Assembly: GCA_963811225.1 (NCBI GenBank)
Contig: CAWEQO010000018.1
Span: forward strand, 1-64,000
DNA: 64,000 bases
Source of the DNA: CAWEQO01 sp963811225
Lineage (GTDB): Bacteria; Chloroflexota; Anaerolineae; Anaerolineales; Anaerolineaceae
Reading direction: 5' to 3'
This document shows positions 53,130 through 62,917 of the stretch, in pieces. Each line of letters starts with the position of its first letter. Within the stretch, counting starts at the first letter, position 1. Under the pieces are notes generated by a model. That model saw only the letters and a program-made list of their open reading frames with translations. It did not search any database and had not been told where the DNA came from. The translations under genes were made by a program, and so were the position numbers.

Positions 53130-54605
53130 CATCATCCGGTTGCTGTCTGCCATCATCATGATCGGGCTGGCGCTTGCCTTTGCGCGACCAGTCATGGCAG
53201 CGTCTGCCCCTCCCGCTCCCACCGTCTTAAAGCTGTCTCCAGTAAGACCTCAAGTCGTGGGGGATACTTTCACAGTCGATGCAACCCTGAAAACCGCTTC
53301 AGGCGATCCGATTCGCGAAGGCTCTATTGTCTTCTATGCCAACGATGACTATCTGGGTCGAGCCCGCCTTCAGGATGACGGCAGCGCCAACTTACAGGTG
53401 CGAAAAGGGTTGAAGGCAGGAAACTACTATAATTCGCGCCGAATACGGCGGCACACGCCTGTTATCCCCCTCTGGGGTCGAGCAGAGATTGTTTATCAAC
53501 CCAGCTCTATTAAAGGTGCAGACCGTTCCCTCCGGTAAAGGGGGTCACCTTCAAGCTGGATGGCAGTACGGTTCGAAGTGATGAGCAGGGACTGGCGACC
53601 ATCCCTGTAAGGGAAGATGGCAAGTACCGGCTAGAGGTTGTCACCGAAACCGCCAATGACGAAAACACGCAAGTGTCTTTTGGGCGTTGGATGGATAAAT
53701 CCTTTGCCCCCTACCGCGATATCACTGTTTCAGGGAACGCCTCCCTGCAAGTCGGTCTGTTCATCGAGCACAAGGTGAGCCTGTCGTTTGTCGATCTGGA
53801 GGGCAACCCTGTGCCGCCCGAGCGCATTAGCGCCATTAACTTGAAGAATATGCGCGGCGATACGTACAACTTGAAAAACGGCCAGGCTCGCTTCTTTCCC
53901 GGCAGCAAGGTTGCTCGCCGGTTAGCGGGACTGGACGTGACGCAGCTGCAATATTCGGTGATGAGCGTTACGGTGGACGGCTCGAACGTGGTCAATCAAG
54001 CCCAGCAGCGATTCTACACCGGCCCGGGAGACAACTGGCAGGTATCATTACTGCTCTACTCGGCTCAGATCTCCGCTCAAGATGCCTTTTTCAAGTTCCC
54101 GGTCGGTAATGGAGTAACCCTCACCTACCCCAACGAGCACGAGGAGCAACTACCCTTCGGGCCGGACAACCAGGTGACCATTAACGGGCTGGCGCGGGGT
54201 ATCTATCACGTTGGCATCAATGGCGTAACCGGTTATGCCCCCGCCACTCCGGTAGCCCTTTCGCAAGACCAGGTGGTCAATCTGGTGGTGCTTACATGGA
54301 TCGATTTGCTCACGCTTGGCCTGGCAGGAGCGGTCCTGGCGTTTGGCCTGCTGTATATCGGCCGGCCAGAGCTCTTCCGGCAGGGTTTCCACGTCGTAAC
54401 AACCCTATCAGAGCGCCTGTTTCCCGCTCCAAAGCCGGTTAAAAAGAAAAGGCACCGCCACAAGCGCCGGACACAGACATTTGCGGCCGCTGTCACACTC
54501 CCCCAACCTTCTCGGCAAGAGGCGGCGGGGTTGTTCGTCCGCTTGAACGGCTTGATTTTAAAGGCCCGAACGCTGGTTACAAAGGTGGTATCGAATGCAA
54601 ACTAG
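53110..54605 (+). CDS. Exported membrane protein with beta-rich domains, two frameshifts
   Basis: A signal peptide (LLSAIIMIGLALAFARPVMA) is followed by an Ig-like region (KLSPVRPQVVGDTFTVDATL...GSIVFYANDDYLGRA). Extra bases near 53425 and 53530 shift reading twice; the middle piece reads TIIRAEYGGTRLLSPSGVEQ. The last frame (53673-54605) holds more beta-rich sequence, a membrane helix (TWIDLLTLGLAGAVLAFGLL) and a strongly basic cytoplasmic tail (KPVKKKRHRHKRR). I know no family for the whole. It overlaps its neighbours on both sides, so it belongs to the surface cluster. Its GH99-like neighbour shares the pattern of a signal peptide plus a C-terminal membrane helix. Confidence 0.68.
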
Positions 54606-55716
54606 AACCGGCTTCCTTGGCCGCTGGACAGGTTTATGCATTTCCATCTTGCTGATCGCGCGCCTGCTCGCTCCAACCGGTCTGGTACGGGCTCAATCTC
54701 CCATCCCAATTCTCGCTTACTACTATATCTGGTTCAATCAGCAATCCTGGGACCGGGCGAAGACCGATTATCCGATCCTCGGCCGGTACAGCAGTGACGA
54801 TGAAGCCGTGATGCGCCAGCACATTCAGTGGGCTAAAGCCGCCGGGATTAGCGGCTTCATCGTCAGCTGGAAGGATACGATCGTACTCACCACGCGCCTG
54901 GAGACGCTCGCCCGGGTAGCGGCCCAAGAGAATTTTAAGCTGAGCATCATCTATCAGGGGCTGGACTTCGACCGTGACCCGCTGCCGGTCGATCGAGTGG
55001 CGGAAGACCTGGATTACTTTATTGCGCACTTCGCTTCATCGCCTGTTTTTGACCAGTTCGGCAAGCCGGTGGTGATCTGGTCGGGCAGTTGGAAGTTCAC
55101 GACGGACAAAATTGCTGAGGTAACGGGGCCGAGGCGCGAGCAGCTGCTGATCCTGGCTTCGGAGAAAAGCGCTGAAGATTATCAACTCGTTGCGCCTTAC
55201 TTCGACGGCGATGCTTACTACTGGTCCTCGGTTAACCCTGAAACCAATACCCGTTATCAAACTCGCCTGAATGCGCTGGCGGATGCCGTGCATCAAAATT
55301 TCGGTCTATGGATTGCTCCGGCGGCTCCCGGTTTTGATGCTCGTCTTGTTGGCGGTACGAGCGTGGTCGAACGCAAGAGCGGCGACACGCTGCGCACTGA
55401 ACTGGGTGTGGCCATGCAGTCCTCTCCGGATGCAGTCGGCGTAATCAGCTGGAATGAGTTCAGCGAGAACACCCATATCGAGCCGAGCCTCAATTACGGG
55501 CGGAGCTCGCTGGAGGCGCTGGCAAATTTCAACAACCTTCCACCGCCCAAGGTCGCAGATTTTGATTCGAGTGAGCCCGCCCGAACGATCGCAGGGGTTG
55601 GCACCGGCGGAAAATTGGCTGCCCTCGGTGGTTTAGTGATTTTATTCCTGGTAAGCATCCTGATGCTCATCCGCAGACAGCACGTAGCCCTGGATTCAAT
55701 ATCCCAACGAAAGTAA
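54595..55716 (+). CDS. GH99-like (endo-alpha-mannosidase/WbsX type) exported hydrolase
   Basis: This 373-residue protein has a signal peptide (ISILLIARLLAPTGLVRA), a barrel domain and a C-terminal membrane helix (LAALGGLVILFLVSILMLI). The family features are an opening AYYYIWF, GISGFIVSWKD and the active-site block VISWNEFSENTHIEPS near the end of the barrel. Members act on mannose-type glycans or are found in polysaccharide clusters. It would sit on the outer membrane face and trim the surface glycan made by the cluster. Its start overlaps the previous gene by 11 bases. Confidence 0.8.
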   Translation: MQTRTGFLGRWTGLCISILLIARLLAPTGLVRAQSPIPILAYYYIWFNQQSWDRAKTDYPILGRYSSDDEAVMRQHIQWAKAAGISGFIVSWKDTIVLTTRLETLARVAAQENFKLSIIYQGLDFDRDPLPVDRVAEDLDYFIAHFASSPVFDQFGKPVVIWSGSWKFTTDKIAEVTGPRREQLLILASEKSAEDYQLVAPYFDGDAYYWSSVNPETNTRYQTRLNALADAVHQNFGLWIAPAAPGFDARLVGGTSVVERKSGDTLRTELGVAMQSSPDAVGVISWNEFSENTHIEPSLNYGRSSLEALANFNNLPPPKVADFDSSEPARTIAGVGTGGKLAALGGLVILFLVSILMLIRRQHVALDSISQRK

Positions 55717-56028
55717 GAAACAGGCAGGTCTGATTGTAAAGGCGACGTGTTGACGATGTTCGGGCAGATCGAGGGCAGCGCTTCACGCAGCGGCTCAATG
55801 CCGCCGTCCACAGTGTTTTTAAGGACGATGCGGTAAGAGCTGTTGTTCAGAAATAAATTATTCCGCCATCCCCATTTAAAATACACCTCTCGAAACTTTT
55901 CGCATTGATCACGCCGAAAATGGTTATAATGATCGGAGGAGCCGTGCCAAGGCCTCCTTATGGAATCGTGCCCCTCTGTTGTTCAATCAACCGCCGCTCC
56001 TGTTCGTTCGCCTGGCCGGAACTGCTCG
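55717..56028. other. Spacer with a possible remnant
   Basis: No convincing gene is seen in this 312-base stretch. A minus-strand frame (SSYRIVLKNTVDGGIEPLRE) looks protein-like for about 35 codons, but I cannot name it. Confidence 0.35.
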
Positions 56029-58731
56029 ATGCAAAAGTCCGATTTTCTTATCCGCACCAAGCTACGCCAGCCCTTCACCCGTCAAGAACTGGTTCCCCGT
56101 CCACGGCTGCACGAACAGGTCGCGCTGGGACTAAGCCGACCGCTGACCCTGATCGCCGCCCCGGCCGGCTTCGGCAAGACCACCCTGGCTGCCGCTGCGA
56201 TCGCCGGGTGTAAAATGCCCGTGGCCTGGCTGTCCTTGGATCAGAACGACAGCCAGATCGGCCGCTTTCTTAGCTACCTTTTGGCGGCCCTTGCAATAGC
56301 CGTTCCGGCGATTGGCGGTGAAACCGCCCGGCTAGCGGCGCTTGCTGGAATGCCGCCGGAAGCGGTCTTGACCAACCTGATCAACGAACTGGACGGCATC
56401 GGAAGTGAGATAGCCCTGGTGCTGGACGATTACCACGCCATCCACAGCCAGGCAGTGCATGAGGCGGTCACTTTTTTGCTGGAACACTGCCCCACGACCT
56501 TCCACCTGGTGATCATTTCCCGTTCGGACCCGCCACTGCCCCTGGCACGCCTGCGCGCCCGCGGCCAACTGTTGGAACTACGCGCCGCCGACCTGCGCTT
56601 CAACGAGCCCGAAGCCGCCCAATTCCTCAACCAGGTCATGGGACTCCGGCTGGATCCACAGTCGATCGCCGTCCTCGAAGAGCGCACCGAGGGCTGGATC
56701 GCCGGCCTGCAAATGGCAGCCCTATCCATGCGCGACGGCAAAGATACGGCCGGTTTTATCGAAGGCTTTTCCGGCGCCAATCGCTACATTCTAGATTACC
56801 TGTTGGAAGAGGTTCTGGACAGCCAACCGCCGGAAATCCAGCGCTTTCTGCTGCGCACCTCGGTCCTGGAGCGCCTGACCGCCCCCTTATGCGACGCAGT
56901 CTTGGACGTCGAAGGATCAGCTTCAGCCACTACCCTGGAGCGCCTGGAACGAGCCAATCTCTTTCTGATGCTCCTGGATGATGAGCGCAAGTGGTACCGC
57001 TACCACCGCTTGTTTGCCGATCTGCTGCGGGCTCGCCTCAACCAGGCCAACCCCGCATTGAGCGGCCCGCTCCAATCCCGCGCTGCCGCATGGTGCGAGC
57101 AGAATGGGTTGGCGGCTGAAGCCGTCAGTTACGCTCTGGCTGCAAAGGATTATCCTCGGGCCGGAGAGCTGGTCGCAAAATATTGGGGAGACTTTGCGGC
57201 TGAAGGGCAGATCGAGACCCTGTGGTCCTGGCTGGCGGCCCTACCGGAAGATGCCATCCGCAGCAGCGCTGCGCTTGGCGTGGCCTGCTGCTGGGTGCTC
57301 TGGCTGAACGGGCGGATCGACGCGATCGAGCCGCACCTGATGGATGCAGAACGTGCCCTCGGACAGACGGCTTTGACGGGAGAGCCTGACCTGATGCTGC
57401 CGACCATGATCGCCGTGCTGCACTCGATCGTTGCCCGCCACCACAACGACTTCGCCTCCGCCAGCGCCTATGCTGAAAGCGCTCTGGCGCAGCTGCCGCA
57501 GAATTTACCGCCCGATCTTGGCGTGAACCTGCGCACCTTGATCTTCCTGGCGCTGGCGTCCGCCTATGATGGAGCCGGCGATCTCGAGCGGGCGGCTGCC
57601 GCCTATGCCGAGGTCTACCGCCTGAGTCGTATCGTCAAAAGCGCCACAGGCGTTGGCATCACCTATCGCCTGATCGGCGTGCTGCGGCTGCTCGGCCGCC
57701 TGAAAGAAGCCGAAACGGTCTGCCGCGAAGCGCTGCAGTTCTTCGCTGAGCAGGGAATAGCGGGTTTGCCGGCAGCAGGCATTTTGCACCTGAGCATGGC
57801 CGAGGTGCTGATGGAGAAAAACGAGCTCGAGGCGGCCCAAGATCACCTCAGACGGGGAAAAGAGCTGGGTAAGCACAGCGGTCGCTTCGACGCCGTGCGG
57901 AACGCAGCTCCTTTTGTCCACTTGCGACTGGCGCTCGGTGATGCGGACGGTGCGCTGGCGGCTGTCGAGGAAGCGGAAGCGGCGCTGGGCGAGGCGCGCC
58001 CGCCCCTGGCGGAGGCCGAGCTGCTCGCCCTTAAAGCCCGGGTTTTAATCCAAAAAGGCGCTTTGCCGCAAGCCGGGCAGTGTGCCCAGGAAGCGGTGCG
58101 CCTGGCCGGCCCAGACCAGGGCCAAACCGGACAGACAGTCGCACTGGCCGCGGCTCGAGCCCACGCAGCGCTCGTCCGGCCTCAAGAAGCAGTTGCGCTG
58201 CTGAACCGCTCCCTCTCTACGGCTGAGGAGCGCGGCCTGCCTGGCGAGGCCATTGAACTGCTGATCCTGCGCGGTTTGACGCTGCAGCGTCAGGGGGAAA
58301 TCCGGCAGGCGCAGGCCGACCTGGAACGTGCCCTGGTGATGGCGGAGCCTCGAGGGTTTATCAGGGTCTTCTTGAATGAAGGCCAGCCGCTGCGGACGCT
58401 GCTGGAGCAGTGGGCTGCGCATGCCGCCCCCGGCTCCGTTCGAGATTACGCCCTCCGCTTGCTCTCCCAATTCGAGGTCCCGCCGCAGTCGACCGCCATA
58501 TCGGAAGAATCGGCCGCGCCCAACGATAACCTGATCGAGCCGTTGAGCCAGCGAGAGCTGGAAGTGCTCCAGCAGATGGCTCAGGGTCTGACTAACCAGC
58601 AGATCGCCAAGTCGCTGGTCGTAGCGCCGGGCACCATCAAGGCTCACGCCGCCAGCATCTACCGTAAGCTGGACGTCGCGAATCGGACTGAGGCGGCAGC
58701 GCGGGCAAGAGAGCTCGGCATCCTTCCTTGA
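56029..58731 (+). CDS. MalT-type LuxR-family ATP-dependent regulator
   Basis: This STAND-class transcriptional activator has 900 residues. The N-terminus opens IRTKLRQPFTRQELVPRPRL and the P-loop APAGFGKTTL (about 45-54), with Walker B IALVLDDYHAI and the winged-helix part EGWIAGLQMAALS. TPR-like helices fill about 400-800. A LuxR HTH closes the chain (LSQRELEVLQQMAQGLTNQQ, then IAKSLVVAPGTIKAHAASIY). Inducer binding to the TPR region is expected to allow ATP-driven oligomerisation and activation. ATG 56029 gives the usual family start MQKSDFLIRTK; ATG 55960 is longer with no support. The genes that follow on the same strand are candidate targets. Confidence 0.9.
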   Translation: MQKSDFLIRTKLRQPFTRQELVPRPRLHEQVALGLSRPLTLIAAPAGFGKTTLAAAAIAGCKMPVAWLSLDQNDSQIGRFLSYLLAALAIAVPAIGGETARLAALAGMPPEAVLTNLINELDGIGSEIALVLDDYHAIHSQAVHEAVTFLLEHCPTTFHLVIISRSDPPLPLARLRARGQLLELRAADLRFNEPEAAQFLNQVMGLRLDPQSIAVLEERTEGWIAGLQMAALSMRDGKDTAGFIEGFSGANRYILDYLLEEVLDSQPPEIQRFLLRTSVLERLTAPLCDAVLDVEGSASATTLERLERANLFLMLLDDERKWYRYHRLFADLLRARLNQANPALSGPLQSRAAAWCEQNGLAAEAVSYALAAKDYPRAGELVAKYWGDFAAEGQIETLWSWLAALPEDAIRSSAALGVACCWVLWLNGRIDAIEPHLMDAERALGQTALTGEPDLMLPTMIAVLHSIVARHHNDFASASAYAESALAQLPQNLPPDLGVNLRTLIFLALASAYDGAGDLERAAAAYAEVYRLSRIVKSATGVGITYRLIGVLRLLGRLKEAETVCREALQFFAEQGIAGLPAAGILHLSMAEVLMEKNELEAAQDHLRRGKELGKHSGRFDAVRNAAPFVHLRLALGDADGALAAVEEAEAALGEARPPLAEAELLALKARVLIQKGALPQAGQCAQEAVRLAGPDQGQTGQTVALAAARAHAALVRPQEAVALLNRSLSTAEERGLPGEAIELLILRGLTLQRQGEIRQAQADLERALVMAEPRGFIRVFLNEGQPLRTLLEQWAAHAAPGSVRDYALRLLSQFEVPPQSTAISEESAAPNDNLIEPLSQRELEVLQQMAQGLTNQQIAKSLVVAPGTIKAHAASIYRKLDVANRTEAAARARELGILP

Positions 58732-58848
58732 TAACTCCCTTTACCCCTACAAATAACCCCTGAATATCCCGTTTGGCAGATGCGGCCGTCTTCATCGTGC
58801 GATAAATTATGAACAGACTGAAAAAGTTGGTTCACGATAAGGAGTTGT

Positions 58849-59625
58849 ATGATGAAGAGAGTGACCGCGTTCGTTGGAAGTGCACGCAAGAAGAACACCT
58901 ACAAGGCAGTCGAGCAGTTCCTGAACAATCTACAAGCGTTGGGGGAGATCGAAACCGAAATCGTTGTCCTGTGCAACTACAATCTAGGCATCTGCAAGGG
59001 CTGCCAGTTGTGCTTCAATAAGGGCGAGGAATTTTGCCCACTGCAGGACGATCGGGACGTGCTGTTTGACAAAATCGCCGCCTCGGACGGCGTCATCTTC
59101 GCCACGCCCAACTACACCTGGAATATGTCCGGGATTATGAAGATCTTCTGTGATCGCTTCGGTTTCGCCTGCCACCGTCCGCGCTGGTTCGGCAAAGCCT
59201 TCACCAGCATCGTCGTCCAGGCAGTCGCCCGCGGCGACAAGATCGTCGATTATTTCAATTTCACAGCGCGTGTGCTCGGATTCAACGCTTTGAAGGGCAT
59301 GGTCATCACCGCCTTCGACCCGCGCACGGAGAAGCAGCAAAAAAAGATCGACCGCGACCTGGCAGAGCACAGCCAGCGCTTCTACGCCTTGCTGTCCAGG
59401 CCGGCTTACCCTGCACCTTCGTGGCTTCAGCTCCTGCTGTTCCGGATAGGGCGCAGCATGATGCTTGGGCAAGCCGATCCGGCCTCCGTCGATTACCAGT
59501 ACTTTGCCAAGAAGGGCTGGTTTGAGTCGGATTACTACTATCCGGTTAAATTGGGCTGGCTGAAGCAATTCGCAGGCAGCTTCCTGGACCGACTGACACC
59601 CACGCTGCAAAAAATGATCGCCTGA
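58849..59625 (+). CDS. NAD(P)H-dependent FMN reductase-like flavoprotein
   Basis: This 258-residue flavodoxin-fold protein has an N-terminal FMN-phosphate loop (VGSARKKNTYKAVEQF) and a CKGCQLCFNKGEEFC segment, with Cys spaced as in iron-sulphur flavoproteins, then FATPNYTWNMSGIMKIFCDR. The C-terminal 90 residues are less usual. Cofactor and redox partner are not shown by sequence. GGAG precedes the double ATG (58849 and 58852). It starts 118 bases after the regulator gene and leads a run of closely spaced genes. Confidence 0.82.
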   Translation: MMKRVTAFVGSARKKNTYKAVEQFLNNLQALGEIETEIVVLCNYNLGICKGCQLCFNKGEEFCPLQDDRDVLFDKIAASDGVIFATPNYTWNMSGIMKIFCDRFGFACHRPRWFGKAFTSIVVQAVARGDKIVDYFNFTARVLGFNALKGMVITAFDPRTEKQQKKIDRDLAEHSQRFYALLSRPAYPAPSWLQLLLFRIGRSMMLGQADPASVDYQYFAKKGWFESDYYYPVKLGWLKQFAGSFLDRLTPTLQKMIA

Positions 59626-59636
59626 GGAGAGCCGCA

Positions 59637-59870
59637 ATGCAGGATTATTATGAGATCAAAGTCAAGGGCCACCTCGACCCGCGCTGGTCGGACTGGTTTG
59701 GTAGCTTGCAGCTGACCCACCTGGAAGGCAGCCAAACTCTGCTTGCGGGCCTACTGCCCGACCAGGCTGCCCTGCACGGTGTTCTGGAGCACATCCGCGA
59801 CCTCAATTTGACCCTGATCTCGGTGAACTGCGGCCCTCCATCCGTAAATTCAACTGCTCAAGAAAAGTAA
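59637..59870 (+). CDS. Small conserved-looking protein of unknown function
   Basis: This 77-residue protein opens MQDYYEIKVKGHLDPRWSDW and contains DQAALHGVLEHIRDLNLTLI. It resembles small hypothetical proteins often found beside DUF385 and alpha/beta-hydrolase genes, and the compact pattern suggests an alpha/beta two-layer fold. It starts 11 bases after the flavoprotein stop with GAGGAG upstream, so it is expressed with it. No function can be given. Confidence 0.7.
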   Translation: MQDYYEIKVKGHLDPRWSDWFGSLQLTHLEGSQTLLAGLLPDQAALHGVLEHIRDLNLTLISVNCGPPSVNSTAQEK

Positions 59871-59891
59871 ATTGAAAAGAAAGAGGCTGAA

Positions 59892-60335
59892 ATGTCTGAA
59901 ACAACCACCATTCCCCCCATCATCAACAAGGCGATGAAATTCGTCTTAGGCTCACCAGCGCACGGACTGGTCAGTAAGACTGTCCTGCTGATCAGCTTCA
60001 CCGGGCGCAAGAGCGGCAAGACCTACACCACCCCTGTCAGCTACTCGCAAACCGGAGATCAGGTCAGCATTTTCACTCACGCCAGTTGGTGGAAAAACCT
60101 GCACGGCGGAGCGCCGGTCACGCTGCGAATCCGCGGCCGTGAACTCACGGGACTGGCTGAGCCGGTCACCGGGGAGCCGCAAGTCATTGCCGAGGAACTT
60201 GCGAAGCACTTGCGCCAGGTGCCGAGCGACGCCCGCTATTACAGTGTCAAATTCGACAAACGCGGAAACCCGCGGGCCGAAGACGTGGCGAAAGCCGTGC
60301 AGACAGTGGTGATGGTACGCGTCAGGTTGTGCTGA
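59892..60335 (+). CDS. DUF385/F420-dependent nitroreductase-family protein
   Basis: This 147-residue split-barrel protein has the DUF385/deazaflavin-dependent reductase hallmarks VLLISFTGRKSGKTYTTPVS and WWKNLHGGAPVTLRIRGREL. Relatives use F420H2 or FMN on quinones or nitro compounds; which applies here is not shown. It is 21 bases after the small 77-residue gene and 36 bases before the hydrolase gene. Confidence 0.8.
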   Translation: MSETTTIPPIINKAMKFVLGSPAHGLVSKTVLLISFTGRKSGKTYTTPVSYSQTGDQVSIFTHASWWKNLHGGAPVTLRIRGRELTGLAEPVTGEPQVIAEELAKHLRQVPSDARYYSVKFDKRGNPRAEDVAKAVQTVVMVRVRLC

Positions 60336-60371
60336 TCTTTTGTTCCCCTTGATGAAGTACGGAGGCGTACG

Positions 60372-61370
60372 ATGGCGCGTTTTGTTGTCGTTCTCCTGAT
60401 GGCCCTGGCTGTCCTGCTGGTTGGGATTGCATTCGTCGTGGCGCACTACCTTCGGGATATCCGCGCCGCGCGGAAGCGCATCGATGGCCTGGGCAGCCAG
60501 CTGCTCGAGACGGGCATGGGGCCGGTGGAATACAAACAGGTCGGGGAAGGCTACCCGCTGCTGGTGGTCCATGGGGCGATGGGTGGCTTTGACCAGGGGT
60601 TATGGCTAGCGCAGGCTGCCAGTCTCAGCAACTACCGGATCATCGCCATCTCTCGCTTTGGCTACCTGCGCTCGGCTTTACCTGAAAATGCCAATCTTGA
60701 TATGCAGGCCGATGCATTCGCCTGCTTGCTGGACACCCTGGAGATCCGGCAGGCAGCTGTCTTCGGCGCCTCGGCCGGCTCCACCGCTGCGCTCCGGTTC
60801 GCTGTGCGCTACCCGGAGCGCATATCAGCGCTGATCCTGTTTGGCCCGGACGCCCCGGGTAGCACCCAAATGGCTTTGCCACCCCGGTTCGTGTTTGACA
60901 CTTTGCTGCGCAGCGACTTCGTCTACTGGACCCTGATCACGCTGTTTGGGAAGTGGGTGCAGAATCAGATTGGCCTGGCGCCCAAAGGATATACGCTCAC
61001 GCCGGAACACAAGGCTATGCTGAAGAAGATCCAGACCGGAGACCTGCCGGTCAGCCGGCGGGTGGATGGCATGCTCTTCGAAAGCTACATGCTGCTGCCG
61101 GAATTCATGGAATCCGTTTCGCCCGCCGCCCGATATCCCCTATGCAAGATCGAAATCCCGGTGTTGGTCATCAACGCTGCCGACGATCCGATTTCGATCC
61201 CCGAAAACGTCCACGCCCTGGCAGCGCTTATGCCGAACGCCCGGCTGTTCGTCCTACCGGAGGGCGGTCACTTCCTGTTTGGTCATATGGAAGAAGTTAA
61301 AGTGGAGATCGCCCAGTTCCTGAACAGTAACTTGCCTCTACTTCCAAATACGAGAGGTCGCGATGAATAA
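60372..61370 (+). CDS. Alpha/beta-fold hydrolase with N-terminal membrane helix
   Basis: This 332-residue hydrolase has one N-terminal membrane helix (FVVVLLMALAVLLVGIAFVV), then the alpha/beta fold. VVHGAMGG holds the oxyanion site, GASAGS the nucleophile Ser, NAADDPIS the acid and GGHFLFG the His, so the triad is complete. The substrate is unknown. Its last 8 bases overlap the start of the serine hydrolase gene. Confidence 0.85.
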   Translation: MARFVVVLLMALAVLLVGIAFVVAHYLRDIRAARKRIDGLGSQLLETGMGPVEYKQVGEGYPLLVVHGAMGGFDQGLWLAQAASLSNYRIIAISRFGYLRSALPENANLDMQADAFACLLDTLEIRQAAVFGASAGSTAALRFAVRYPERISALILFGPDAPGSTQMALPPRFVFDTLLRSDFVYWTLITLFGKWVQNQIGLAPKGYTLTPEHKAMLKKIQTGDLPVSRRVDGMLFESYMLLPEFMESVSPAARYPLCKIEIPVLVINAADDPISIPENVHALAALMPNARLFVLPEGGHFLFGHMEEVKVEIAQFLNSNLPLLPNTRGRDE

Positions 61371-62904
61371 AAAGAATTTCCTCTTCCCCACCTTAATCGG
61401 CTGCGCCGGGCTGGCTCTGGCCTTCAAAACGCTGTCCAATTCCGGTCAAGCAAAACAATCTCCAAAGCGCACTCCAACCGGCGCGACCTTTGACGAAATC
61501 GACGCCTACTTGGAAGAGCAAGTGGCTCGCTTAAACATTCCCGGCGCTGCGCTCTCCATTGTAGATGGAGAGCAGCTCGTACATCACCGCGGCTTTGGAC
61601 GGGCCTGGCCGGGCGGCGAACCGCCCTCACCGCAGACACCCTTTTTCATTGGCTCGCTGACCAAATCCTTCACCGCCCTGGCGGTCATGCAGTTGATGGA
61701 AGCCGGCAAGATTGAACTGGATGCTCCGGTCCAGCGCTACCTGCCCTGGTTTCAGGTTGCAAATCCCCAGGCATCCGCCCAAATGACCGTGCGCCACCTG
61801 CTGAACCAGACCAGCGGTCTGTCCACCTGGTCCGGCTGGACACCGCTGGTTAGCTTTGATAAACACCCCAATGCAACGGAACACCTGGTGCGCGCCCTGG
61901 CCAGGTTCAAGCCCGCCCGCCTGCCCGGCGAGGGGTATGAGTACAGCAACGCCAATTACGATGTTTTGGGGCTGATCGTTGAGACCATCAGTGGGGAATC
62001 GTACGAGGAGTACATGCAGCGACATATCTTCGATCCGCTAGAAATGTATCACAGCTATACGAAACAAGCCAGGGCGCAGCGAGATGGTCTGGCAGCGGGC
62101 CATCGATTCTGGTTCTGGTATCCCTTCGCCGCGCCGAATATAGAGCCTCCGCGCGGATCGCTGCCATCGGGCCAGCTTATCGCTAGCGCCGAGGACATGG
62201 CTCACTACCTGATCGCCCAGCTGAATGGCGGCTGCTACAGCAGCGCCCAGGTCCTCTCCACAGCGGGGGTGGCCGAGATGCACCGCCCTGCCGCAGCTGT
62301 TGAAATGCTGGGCTGGACTTCGCATTACACCATGGGCTGGTACCACGAAGAACACGATCGGATGCGCATCCTCTGGCATACCGGCTTCGTGCCAGACTTT
62401 GCTGCATACATGGCGCTGCTTCCCGAGCAGAAGATTGGAGCGATCCTGCTTTTCAACGCCGACCACTTTATGATGAATCCAGTGATGACGGAAGTAGGGC
62501 ACGGCCTGATGACCCGGGTAGCAGGCCGCCCACCGCTGCCGGCCTTGTTAGGACTCAGCTTCGTCAAAGTTGTCCCCTGGGCCACGCGCGCCTTGCTGCT
62601 CATCCCGCTGCTGCAAATCATCGGCGCCGCCGTCACACTGCGGAAGCTGCGCCGCTGGAGGGAGGATCCGCAGCAGCGCCCGAGCCACAGTCGCCTGTGG
62701 TTGCAGTATATTCTGCTTCCGCTCATCCCCAACCTGGCGCTGGCGGCTGTCCCGGTAATTTTGCAGGTGCGCAAGATGCTTGGATTTCTGCTGCTGTTCT
62801 TCCCCGATTTTTCCTGGGTTGCCCTGCTCGGTGGCGGCTTCGCCGGGGTCTGGAGCCTCCTGCGCACCGGACTTATTTTAAGGAATGGCCGAAAGGCGAA
62901 CTAA
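61363..62904 (+). CDS. Beta-lactamase-family serine hydrolase with membrane domain
   Basis: This 513-residue protein has an N-terminal membrane or signal segment, a class C beta-lactamase/DD-peptidase-like domain (about residues 40-370) with the SxxK motif in GSLTKS and YSNANY as the YxN motif, and then three or four C-terminal membrane helices (about 395-505). Such proteins act on peptidoglycan or esters outside the membrane; actual beta-lactam resistance is not implied. ATG 61363 overlaps the upstream gene. Confidence 0.85.
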   Translation: MNKKNFLFPTLIGCAGLALAFKTLSNSGQAKQSPKRTPTGATFDEIDAYLEEQVARLNIPGAALSIVDGEQLVHHRGFGRAWPGGEPPSPQTPFFIGSLTKSFTALAVMQLMEAGKIELDAPVQRYLPWFQVANPQASAQMTVRHLLNQTSGLSTWSGWTPLVSFDKHPNATEHLVRALARFKPARLPGEGYEYSNANYDVLGLIVETISGESYEEYMQRHIFDPLEMYHSYTKQARAQRDGLAAGHRFWFWYPFAAPNIEPPRGSLPSGQLIASAEDMAHYLIAQLNGGCYSSAQVLSTAGVAEMHRPAAAVEMLGWTSHYTMGWYHEEHDRMRILWHTGFVPDFAAYMALLPEQKIGAILLFNADHFMMNPVMTEVGHGLMTRVAGRPPLPALLGLSFVKVVPWATRALLLIPLLQIIGAAVTLRKLRRWREDPQQRPSHSRLWLQYILLPLIPNLALAAVPVILQVRKMLGFLLLFFPDFSWVALLGGGFAGVWSLLRTGLILRNGRKAN

Positions 62905-62917
62905 AAGGAGAATCCTC

